From contig NC_092571.1 in NCBI RefSeq assembly GCF_037975245.1, positions 28,252,564-28,316,563 of the forward strand: a DNA stretch of 64,000 nucleotides. Reading direction: 5' to 3'. Positions within the stretch are counted from its first letter, which is position 1; each line of letters starts with the position of its first letter. Shown piece after piece: positions 48,609 through 58,537 of this stretch. The position numbers and the translations under genes were made by a program. The DNA is from Apostichopus japonicus (taxonomy: Eukaryota > Echinodermata > Holothuroidea > Aspidochirotida > Stichopodidae). Below the pieces are notes generated by a model that was not told the origin of the DNA, made no database searches, and saw only the letters and a list, made by a program, of their open reading frames with translations.

Positions 48609-50786
48609 CAGGCGCGTATCCAGGATTTTCTAACCCGGGGGGCGCGAATTACTATCTAAGCGGAGCGCCACCATCGGTTGGCGCGCAGCGTACAAGAAAA
48701 TTTCTGGTTTTGATACCCCCCAGATCACCGGAAACGGCACTTCTCGGGCTTGAAATGACCAACCAGATGTACACTTTTTGCCTGAGAACCAAGTATTTCC
48801 TAATAGTTTTTTTTTCCATCCATAACCTTTTTGAAGATTGTCAACCCGGCACACATCATGTTCGACCTGATCGCATCACCTGTGGGTCTTTGCTTTTGTA
48901 GGTGATTCTACGTCGCGGCCCACAATACCCGTCAGCCCCACTTTTCAAGGTTTTAAGCCCCATATTTGTTCAGAATTTGAAAATTCACATTTCTCGTGAA
49001 TAAACTCACTTCAAAACATACCCATAATGTTGTACAAAATTTCATCTATTGACAACCAATGTAGAAAAACTTCCTTCAACCCCTAACAGACCGGTCAAAA
49101 TTGCACGAGTAGAGGGAAGTGTGATGCAGAATGTTGGTCAGAAATTTTCGAAAATTCAGACACAGTTAATTTATTGGTGTACAAATATTAAAACCTCTTA
49201 TAACGGCTATTATAAAACTTGGTTGAAGGAAATGAAAAAATAGCAGATATTTCCGAAACCGAACACTACTCACATGGGCGTAGGAGGCTCGGCGGTAGTG
49301 GCGGCTAGGGGTATTGGTCAGGAGGGGCGAGAATGGTCTGTAGGGGCGCTTTCGACACTATCTAAGCGGAGCGCCACCACTGGTTGGCGCGTAGCGTACA
49401 GAAAATTTTTGAGTAAAGATACTCCCTAGATCGCCGGAAATGACCCTTTCCGGGCCTGGCTAATTTGCAGATAAACGAAGAATAAGGTGTCATCGCCAAA
49501 TTACACCAACAAAATGTGACAAAAGTCAATAAGTAGATGAGAGCGCAATAAAAAAGTCAATAATCTAGAATAAGTAAAAAGTGGTAAAGAGCTGAAAAGG
49601 CGCCAGTAGTCCATTTGAGTCCGTCAGGGGGGGCATCCGCCCCCTGACCGTATGGACGCTCCGCCACTGCGCGGCGGGGTGCAGCCCCTAATTCGCCATT
49701 ACTAATGTAAAAGAGAGTTTTGACATAATTGGACCTCCATGCTTTTTATACATCTACATGAGACATGTCGTTGTTTACATTAGCATCCCACGGTATACTG
49801 CGCAATTTTAACGGACCGTACGGTACATGATGGCATGCGATGTAATAACCGATGCTTGCTTATATGATATTGACATTAACATGTTGAACGCGCGCGAAAA
49901 TTTTTGGTTATTTTTTCAGGCAAGTCGGACAGTTTTGAGGCTTTTCATCCTGGAACGCCATTTTCATGCTCACTGATATGATGTGATATCTGCTGTTTGC
50001 GTTACAAATTCGAACAGGCGCGTAGCGATGAATTTGCCAAGGGAGGGGCGGAGCCTGTAGGCAAATTATCTAAGCGTAGCGCCACCATAGGTTGGCGCGA
50101 AGCGTACAAGAAAATTTTGGCCGAAAATGCCTCCCAGATCGCTGGAAATGGCACTACCCAGGACCATTTGTTAGCGCGAAGCGTACAAGCAAATTTTGGC
50201 CGAAATGTCTCCCAGATCGCTGGAAATGACACTTCCCAGGCCTTGTAAGTTGCATCTAAGCACTTTCTATTTTGAAATTACTTAGTGATATCATTTAAAA
50301 AAATGCTGAATGGGGGGGGGGGGCGGGCGGTCGCCCCCATCCCAAAATGCGTCATGTTCCCCGACGACACAGTCGAGTTCGAGACCAGCCACAGTTGGTT
50401 TCATAGCACAATTCTACACACGCGTTATGATAGACCATATATAGTATATATATATAGATCATTAGTGAGAGAGGAAAATGGAAACGTCAAAAATGGAGTT
50501 GTCGGTGTAAGGGGTAGGGTGAGTCACACTTTTACGAAATCATTGATCCGTCACTGGCTACCCTTCAGCGCTGTAATGATGTCACTGTTCCTCTTTCTCT
50601 TCCCGGTGTCTCCGCGTTTTTCTTTAACTCCCTCCTTTTCTCCTTTTTCTCTCTTTCTTCTTTTTCTTTTCCCTTCCTTCCTCTCCTCCTCCTCTTTTTT
50701 CCCCTCTTTTTTCCTTTTTTCTTCTCTCCTCTTTTTCTTACCCGGGGGGCGCGCGCCCCCAACGCCCCCCCCTGGATACGCACCTG
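48609..50786. mobile_element. Non-autonomous DNA transposon, family A, copy 2 (2.18 kb), inserted in a satellite
   Basis: Ends CAGGCGCGTATCCAGG and CCTGGATACGCACCTG are inverted repeats (15 of 16 match). It is the inverse of 12664-14466, apart from a nested family B element at 49296-49669. A direct repeat of 5 bp, GTAAT, flanks it (48604-48608 and 50787-50791). The undisturbed satellite reads 'atgtaataac', so the target is known. It contains the core three times (48650-48750, 50040-50110, 50160-50240) and a homopyrimidine tract (50575-50740). No coding capacity. Confidence 0.87.
49296..49669. mobile_element. hAT-like MITE, family B, nested in family A copy 2 (374 bp)
   Basis: It begins TAGTGGCGGC and ends GCTCCGCCACTG. 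Flanks CTCGGCGG and CGCGGCGG are an 8-bp duplication with one mismatch. The empty site is seen in family A copy 1 near 13775-13795. It is the reverse of 25062-25467, about 85-90% alike by eye. It carries its own core at 49358-49445. Confidence 0.9.
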
Positions 50787-50975
50787 GTAATAACTTGTGA
50801 GACCTGTTACTTGAGATGAAGATAGATCTAAACGTTTGAAGTGAATTTTGCAGCTTTAAATTTGATATTTGTACACAACCAGGTCTTGGAGGTTAGTTGA
50901 CTCTCTGTAATAACTTGTGAGACCTGCTATACTTGAGATATAAAGATAAATACAACAGTACTTTATTGCAGCTTT
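50787..50975. repeat. 121-122-bp satellite, right part
   Basis: The unit seen at 48.3-48.6 kb continues after the transposon, with 'gttagttgactct' at 50892 and 'cttgtgagacctg' at 50801 and 50920. Confidence 0.88.
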
Positions 50976-51602
50976 CTTATATACATTTGTTAACTTAAAA
51001 TGTCAAGAATAAACCGTGAAACGTTTGGATATATTTGTGTACTTGTCTCCTATTTTCACCTCTTTTACTTAATCGCGAGCGGGACTTGGCCCGGCAATTC
51101 GTACGTGTTACACGAGCTCGTACCCGCACTGTACACGTGAAATGTACAACATGTGCATCTACGTAGTTATGCAAGACTGTGACGTCAGGTGAGATCATTC
51201 TCGCTCGGGATCCTTACCGATGAACCGAACCGCTACGCGGGTTAGTATTTAGTGGCTTCCCCATGGTTTGCGTGTGACGTCACAAATCGCCAGTTGGCCA
51301 AACTCTCTCTATATTCGGCTCTGTAAAAAACGGACCTTTTACTAAAAGCAGGGGCGGCAGCTCAGTGTTGTTTTAGAAAGAAAATTATTTAAAAAAATAA
51401 TATAAAGCAAATAATAGCTATAAAATGTCATATACATCTAGTAAATTCTTATTTTTACCTACCTGTAAACAAATGAAAGTTTAAAAACATATATTAAACA
51501 TAGGACTCTATCTTAGACGATACCATTTTTGAAAGACAATTCTATTCTCTTGTAAAAGTAAGTTGGTCATCTCTTTCAAATGACGTATAGATGTTGGAGG
51601 TG
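50976..51602. other. Gene-free stretch
   Basis: Nothing recognisable; only short frames. Confidence 0.45.
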
Positions 51603-51610
51603 GGATTTAG

Positions 51611-53917
51611 CATGGGCGGCGATCCGTATTTCCGAGTGGGGGGGATATGACCTTGGTGACTATGTAAGCGTAGCGCCACCATGAGTTGGCGCGAAGCGTA
51701 CAAGAAAATTTTGGGATTTACAAACCCTCTAGATGGCCGGAAACGGCACTTACCGAGGTTTCCAAGCGGCATATACCCAACTTTAAAATAAGGATATCAT
51801 ATCCGAAATATCTCATAATCAGGATCCAAAATACTTTTTTTTAATTTCGGGTGTTATTTTGGGAAAATTGCCCAAATCAATCTTGTTTCAGGCGCTATGT
51901 TAGAATGTTCGAGATCTCTTTTATATTATTCGATGAAGAAAATGGCTTTATGCAGGCTATTATAGGCCTATATACATGCAATACACAATTACACATAGTT
52001 ACATTCCTAGGTACCGATTGCTAGGGCATCCAGGTGAAACGTATTAAGCATTACCCTGGTAACATGAGATTCTCAGCTGTTCGAAGGAATATGTACGAGT
52101 GTAGGCCTACTATAGGGCCTATATGAATCATCGAGGTACCTGTAAATGAATCTGGAGAAACTATCACACAGTAAATACGCGCGTACCATGCATAGAGGGT
52201 CATGTGATGTGTTCCAGGGCGGTACGCGTAATTTTTTTTCCTAGGAGGGTTAGGGGTAATTATCATATATAGGCGTATCCAAACCCTCGCGCATGCGTGT
52301 TACTCATACACACGCGTACTCCTTGGTCGCTGTAATACACGTGTGGGGGCCCGAGTGTACGTGGGCACTACGTACGCTATACAAAGCAGTAGATCTCCGC
52401 TGTACAGTTTTACACGTAATGCAGTTTGCTTTTTGGTCAAGGATTACCAAGTGAGAATTGAATAATATAAGTGATGGGACACAGGCTAAAGAAATACAAA
52501 TTAAAGCGCGATTAAATCGTCACTTCAATTATTAATTTTCTGGAGGTGTTGTGGCTAATGTAGGTGACTAATAGTCTGCGGCTGGTGATTTAATATCTGA
52601 TAGTGATATCTGATAGAACTGATAGTTCATAAAAGCAGGCTTAATTTTGTATGTAGGCCTACTATATTAGTATCATGTATAGAATTTTAAAGTTTACCGT
52701 AACATTAAAGTTTACCGTGAAGCTAGAAATGCATGTAATGTAGGCTAGCAGATTAACATTAACCAAACCATTAAATTAATGTCCGTCGCGCACATTGATG
52801 ACAACATATGAAATCCGTACATTGTGTCTAAAATCTGAGTGTCAGTCGAACAGGTCTCCATCGCTGCATGAACGCATATACGTATACATGTGCAAAAATT
52901 GAATCGCGTCGCACACACTGTATGTTCTACTACTAGCCATAAACTTTTTACAAGTAACACGCGTGCGCGAGGGTCTGGATACGCCTATATATATGATAAT
53001 TACCCCTAACCCTCCTAGGAAAAAAAATTACGCGGGCGGTACTAATATTTACTCTCCCCATTACGCATGATGATTTCACCCAACTAGTACGTAAATGTGT
53101 ATGCGTGCTTAGAGCAGCAGACGACACCCGTTACCTAGCAATAACCGTGCCTGTAGCCTAACGTGATAGCTATATTCCGGCTGAGCAGCATTAGGCTCTG
53201 TTCCATGGAGAATTCCGTGGTTGCACTGAACTAAACTTTTCCCCACAGCACCAAACGCTCACCCTTGAAATACAATTCAGACATCGACATTTCCCGCTGC
53301 TAGCCCAATGTATCTGTACCATAGAAATAAAGAGAGGATCTGTACTTGTTCTGTGCCAGCATGTCTAACGTTAGCATATTAGCACTATTTCGTAGGCCTG
53401 AAGTACCAGTACCTTCTTACGCCGTTACTTCCCATGTTCGATCCGTCTTGGTGCAAATCTTTCACGAAGTCACTAACACTATTTTCGAACTGCTACAGAG
53501 AAATATCAGTTTGGTACCATCCTGGAACACATCACATGACCCTCCATGCATGGTACGCGCGCCCAATTGACATGAATCCTATAGATTCATTTACCTCGAT
53601 GATATGAATACTATGAGGGTGCATATATGAACTACATCAATACCGTGGGCGCAATAATACATTTTGTTGTTATAGGGCCAATGAAGCCTACAGTCAACTA
53701 TTCTTGCTTTATAAAGACGCTTTATTTGAAAAGATCGCATTGCGTTTATGCTAGGCGAGAAATGAAGCTAAAAAAGAGCCGTACATTCACGATGATGCAT
53801 AAATGTAGGCATGAAAATATTCTTATCCCTGGCATTTGGTGGGGGGGGGATATGGTGTATTACATCCCCTCCACCCATTTCATGGGGAGATATATCCCCC
53901 CAGGATCGCCGCCCATG
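51611..53917. mobile_element. 2.3-kb DNA transposon with perfect 15-bp ends and 8-bp duplication
   Basis: Ends CATGGGCGGCGATCC and GGATCGCCGCCCATG are perfect inverted repeats. An exact 8-bp duplication, GGATTTAG, flanks it (51603-51610 and 53918-53925). The shared core lies near the left end (51660-51760). A second element (52226-53033) is nested inside. The frames inside (up to 101 residues) do not resemble a transposase, so the element is non-autonomous. Confidence 0.92.
52226..53033. mobile_element. Mutator-like MITE, 808 bp, ~80-bp inverted repeats, 9-bp duplication
   Basis: The left arm GCGTAATTTTTTTTCC... (52226-52305) and right arm ending ...GGAAAAAAAATTACGC (52954-53033) are reverse complements over about 80 bp with few differences. 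The flanking direct repeat GGGCGGTAC is perfect and 9 bp long (52217-52225 and 53034-53042). Long inverted repeats with a 9-bp duplication are typical of Mutator-like elements. No transposase is encoded. Confidence 0.93.
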
Positions 53918-54070
53918 GGATTTAGTCCATGACTGCCGCCGATCGAACGAAAAGAAAATGGCAACCCGGAAGTTGTCACCAAAATCGTATCGCTGTATGC
54001 AAGTACATACACATTTACATTTACACATACATATGTGCGTGCGACATTGCTTGAATAGGCCTATCAATTA

Positions 54071-54105
54071 GAGTGCGACGGTCGGATATTCCGACTGTCG
54101 CACTC
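54071..54105. other. Near-perfect 35-nt hairpin
   Basis: GAGTGCGACGGTCGGA, loop TAT, TCCGACTGTCGCACTC pairs over 16 positions with one G-T. It stands alone in AT-rich DNA and is not at an element boundary I recognise. It could be a MITE scar, a protein-binding palindrome or part of a small structured RNA. Confidence 0.85.
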
Positions 54106-54595
54106 AAATTTTCCAACTATCGTCAGTTTTACCAAGTTTGGGGGTGAGACAACCCACTCCCCTTCTAGCGATGTCCCTGCAGTTAGGTAGGTTGGATAGT
54201 AATGTAATCATCTGACTTACCATGTAAACAATAGATGTATCTGCCGTGACGAGTGATTGGTTCATGGAAGTATAAGCCTACACACAGTTACTACCATTAC
54301 TTGTACCGTGGAACTTCCTGGTAGTTGTCCACAGTATATAGTTCTACGCAAAAATGTCCTAACAAGCTGATTCAGATCAAGAAGTAAAAATAAATCAAGA
54401 AGATTATTCTGACAAAGTATAGTAGCGACTTGTGTCCAAGTAAAAATTGAATAAATAAAACGTAACGAATTTGACAGTCAACTGAAAGACATCTCTATTA
54501 GTATAGCAACGAGTAATGTGTGAATGGATAGGCATACTACGGGTAGCAATACAATATATTGTTGTCTGTGTTGTAGTATGATATTATAGGGTCAT

Positions 54596-55141
54596 CACAG
54601 GCGGCGGAAGCACTTTTAATCTGGGGGGGGGGGGGGCACCGACATCAAAGGGCACTTTGCAGAAATTCAATTTGACTGATGCAGCCTTATGTGCAAATTG
54701 GGAAACAAGGAACAAGTTTTCTTTTGAGACAAAATGAGGTGAAATCATGCTATTTGCTAATGTAGGAATCTTCGGAATTAGAGTTTATTTCTTGTTAATA
54801 TTTTACCAAATTTTTTCCATTCGAAGTAGCTTTGAGTTTGACCCACAGAAATTCATTAAAAGTCAGGGGCGTAGCCAGGATTTGCAAAGTTGTATGCACG
54901 ACTATCTGAGGGGAGCGCCACCATCGGTTGGCGCGGAGCGTACAAGAAAAATTTTGGTTTTACAAACCCCTCAGATGGCCGGAAACGGCCCTTCCCGAGT
55001 ATTCCTTCTGGTTCCCTGGCCTCTTGCTAACCCCTTGAGACACCTCAATTTTTATGTAGAAAAAGGGCACATTTTTAACCTGAGGAAAAGTGGGGGGAAC
55101 GTGCCCCTGTGCCCCCCCCCCCCCCGGTTCCGCCGCCCTTG
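54596..55141. mobile_element. hAT-like MITE, family C, 546 bp, perfect 8-bp duplication
   Basis: It is the reverse orientation of 30297-30946, with ends CACAGGCGGCGGAA and TTCCGCCGCCCTTG. AGGGTCAT flanks both sides exactly (54588-54595 and 55142-55149). The core is at 54900-55010. Segments flanking the core match 30700-30760 and 30360-30420. Confidence 0.93.
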
Positions 55142-55227
55142 AGGGTCATAGTGCGTATATTCAGCAATGTGTAGTATGTTTTACTATCATTGGACTTTGA
55201 CGTTTCCCGCTCATCTTTGTAGATAAT

Positions 55228-55870
55228 GCATTGTAGCGTAATCAGGATTTTCTAAACCGGGGGGCGCGAATTACTATCTAGTAAGCGGAGCGCCACCATC
55301 GGTTGGCGCGCAGTTTTTGGTTTTGATACTCCCCAGATCACCGAAATTGGTACTTCTCGGGCTTGAAATGTCCACCAGATGTACACTTTTGCCTAAGAAC
55401 CAAGAATTTCCCAATAGTTTTTTTCATCCATAACCTTTTTGAAGATTGTCTCCAGTCACACATCAGTATCGACCTCATCGCATCTCCTGTGGATCATTGC
55501 TTTTTGTAGGTGAATCTACGTCGCGGCCCGCAATACCCTTAAGCCCCATTTTTCAAGGTTTTAAGCCCATTATTTGTTCAGAATTTGAAAATTCACAATT
55601 ATCGTGAATGAATTCACTTCAAAACATACCCATAATATTGCACAATTTCAGCTATGGACAATAAATATAGAAAAAACCTACTTGAACCCCTAACAGACCG
55701 GTCAAAATTGCACTAAAAGAGGGAAGTATGACGGAGAATGGTGGTCAGGGAATTTTCGAAAATTAAAACAGTTACTTTATTGGTGTACAAATATTAAGAC
55801 CTCTTATAACGGCTACTATAAAACTTCGTTGAAGGAAATGAAAAAATACCAGATATTTCCGAAAGCGAGC
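55228..55870. mobile_element. Family A, copy 3, truncated
   Basis: It matches 48609-49260 in the same orientation, with the core partly deleted at 55275-55360. The left tip is degraded ('gtagcgtaatcaggattttc') and the copy stops abruptly at about 55870 near the point where family B inserted in copy 2. Confidence 0.85.
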
Positions 55871-55962
55871 ACTGCACATTGCTGTTTGCTGTTTGCTTTA
55901 AAAATTCGAATAATTGAATTGAGACTGAAATAAATACCTATTATCTGTTTATTGTGCAATGC

Positions 55963-56165
55963 CCCACCAGTGGCGTAACGATAAGCCTGGGGGAGGGGTC
56001 TCCCGGCCCAAAGAAGCTCCCTATCAGGAGGTACAAGCAAGTGCGTCCTCAGAATTGTTCGCAGGGGGGGGGTGGTCAGTAGGTCATATAGGTGTAACAC
56101 ACTACCTGATACTATCTAAGCGGAGCGCCACCATCAGTTGGCGCAAAGCTACGACGATTTTTTTG
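55963..56165. mobile_element. Fragment of a hAT-like element with partial core
   Basis: It begins CAGTGGCGTAACGATAAGCC followed by G runs and contains the core 'actatctaagcggagcgcca' at 56105-56150. The right end is not found. Confidence 0.65.
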
Positions 56166-57147
56166 CCAAACATTACTCCTAGCAAAGACACTAACCGTTC
56201 AAGTTGCATTTACACATCGGTTATTTTGAGATCTCATGTCTTAGGATTTTGGCTTTCAAAGTAATGCATTATGGGTCCGTATGCAATGAACATAACGAGA
56301 ACTGTTGGTTGGGGAATCATTGGAATGTCAAATGCTTAACTTTTTTAAATTTTGATTTTCCACTGTATGCAGTTTAATGGAGACTAATGTACAAATGCCG
56401 TAATCAAACCTAAGCATAGGCCTAATTTCGGCTTAAACTTTGTCTTACCAAATACACCGAAGGCATCTTTATTTTTACCTTTTATCAATGAACGCAGTTT
56501 CAAGTCTGTTGGGTGTTGGGTTATTGTTTTAGAATTTCTCAAAAAATCATATGCCCCGATGTTGTACTCAGTATATATAACATTGGCTGGAATTGGGTTT
56601 TAAATTATGTACTTTGTTTTCATTATAATTATAAATAACACAACTAGCTCGATACATTAATTCCCAAATGAGCCTATATATGATCATGATGTCCGTATTC
56701 CGTATCACGTGAAAATATGTATATTACCTTCCCGTCGTATTTCTGAATACGCCTGATATGATTTTCGAATACAACTTTAACCAGAAATGAACTTTGATGA
56801 TCATTGCGCAAATAGGGAAAGTCCCGTAAACCCCGTAAGGAACGCCAAGTGCTTCCATAACAAGTGGAAGACATATATACTGTATGTCTTTAATAAAAGG
56901 TAGTCTTCTGTTTTGGGAGTGGTGCGGCCGGGTCGCGAATTATTTTCCAAACAGGTTTGCAACTATTCGAAGAATCAAGGCTTTTCTCTTGAATAATATG
57001 TTTCTCCATTTGGGTAGATCATATATAGAGGACAATGTTAAATAACACCGTTCTTATAGGACGGGTATAACTTCGTTGCAACGAATGAATTTTGGTAACC
57101 TCGAAGGTGATGGTGAGGACGTAACCTTTCCGACCAATCATGAGCGA
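56166..57147. other. Gene-free stretch
   Basis: No gene or paired repeat recognised. Confidence 0.45.
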
Positions 57148-57720
57148 CTACTTACACATATTTAAAAAAACCTGTTTGGGGGATAAATTGTAACATTGGG
57201 ACAACCTTGCCAGACAAGGATAAGTTACAGGTGGTCGAAGAAAATATGTGGTAGTGTTCAAAGAGCACATATTATGTTCGTCATTGAAAAAAACAAAAAA
57301 ACATTGAAGCTTTATCCCCAGGTACCCATGTGTTTTATAAAGACATGGGGACTCATGGTTGTTATTAAAAGTCAATTGCTTTTGTCTGTATACCGTGTTT
57401 ACCATTCTAAGTATGTGGCTGGTCTGGATTCCTCTATTGTCAAGCTGCGCCATGCTGAATACCAAAATCCGGTTACGGTCGGCTGAACTCCTTATATAAG
57501 AGTTCCACGTGGCTCGAGTTCTCTTTACCGTGACGCAGCCTCTCAGATCATCGGCTGCTACTGTTTGAGTAATTCCTTCGTGCCGTATAACAGTGAACCT
57601 GCCTACATTTTGATCTTGTAACAACCCGTTTCTGTTTTCTGTAACTCTGTCCAGCACCGACGTCTCTATCGTAATCCATCAGAAATCTTTAACCTGCTTA
57701 CCTGAACTTTGATAAATACC
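57148..57720 (-). other. Promoter-like segment, possible solo LTR or unknown 169-residue frame
   Basis: On the minus strand a long open frame (57657-57148) overlaps a TATA-like CTTATATAAGG at about 57502-57492, close to a CACGTG E-box and a CCGTAACC-like site. The segment TGTTACAAG...AATGTTACA (about 57629-57190) has LTR-like TG/CA ends, but flanking target duplications are absent. The translated frame matches no family I know. Confidence 0.3.
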
Positions 57721-57757
57721 TGTGGAAAACGCCTTAACATCACCAGTCTCGTACCAA

Positions 57758-58528
57758 CAAGGGCGGCGGAAGCACTTTCAATCTGGGGGGGGGGGGGGGC
57801 ACCAACGTCGAAGGGCACTTAGCAGAAATTCGATTGGACTGATGCAGCCTGATATTTATTACCCTTTATAACTCTTATTGTATTATCTTATTTGCGTATA
57901 CACATCACTCCATCAACGCCACCACCCCCCCCCCCCCCCTCAAGGAAACAATGCATATTAGCACTGCAATATCTAATGTGCAAATTGGGAAACAAGGAAA
58001 AAGACAAAATGAGGTAAAATCATTATAAAGTCCAAGTCCCTGCACACACGATCAATTACATGCATGAAAGCAAATGAAATATGTGAAAATACTGAAAGAA
58101 AAATAATTTTCTATGTGTTTTTCAATGGTTAAACTGATATTATTATGATCATTATTATTGTAACGACTTTCCCAATAGGTATAACCAATTTGGAAGGGTT
58201 ATAACACGGAAAATGATTGTTTGTTATTGGCATGCGATGTAATAACCAACGCATGCCTATATGATATTCACATTAACATGTTGAACGCGAAAAATTTTGG
58301 TAGTATTTTTCGGGCAAGTCGTTACAGCCTCCCCAATTCAAATTGGGCTCCTACGCCTGTGGTAGTAAACATTTAAAAATTCCCGAAATATTTCATTCGA
58401 CGTGGGTTTCGCTTTGTTAACTCTTTTTTTATTTAGAAATTTTTTGGTAGAAAAAGGGCACAATTTTTAACCTGAGGAAAAGTGGGGGGGCACGTGCCCC
58501 TTGTGCCCCCCCGGTTCCGCCGCCCTTG
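57758..58528. mobile_element. hAT-like MITE, family C, 771 bp, perfect 8-bp duplication
   Basis: Ends CAAGGGCGGCGGAA and TTCCGCCGCCCTTG; the duplication CGTACCAA is exact (57750-57757 and 58529-58536). It holds a piece of family A sequence (58235-58330, matching 49832-49925) in place of the usual core, so it has been invaded or rearranged. It abuts the CTTAAG element with a single base between. Confidence 0.93.
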
Positions 58529-58537
58529 CGTACCAAG

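Noticed and set aside
48346-50905. CRISPR-like regular repeats
   Set aside because: Period of 121-122 bp with whole-unit similarity and no variable spacers; it is a satellite in a eukaryotic genome.
53346-53570. 74-residue frame inside the 2.3-kb transposon
   Set aside because: No transposase motif, too short, and no support as a gene.
57190-57630. Solo LTR
   Set aside because: TG...CA-like ends are visible but no flanking target duplication or primer-binding site; kept only as a weak possibility.
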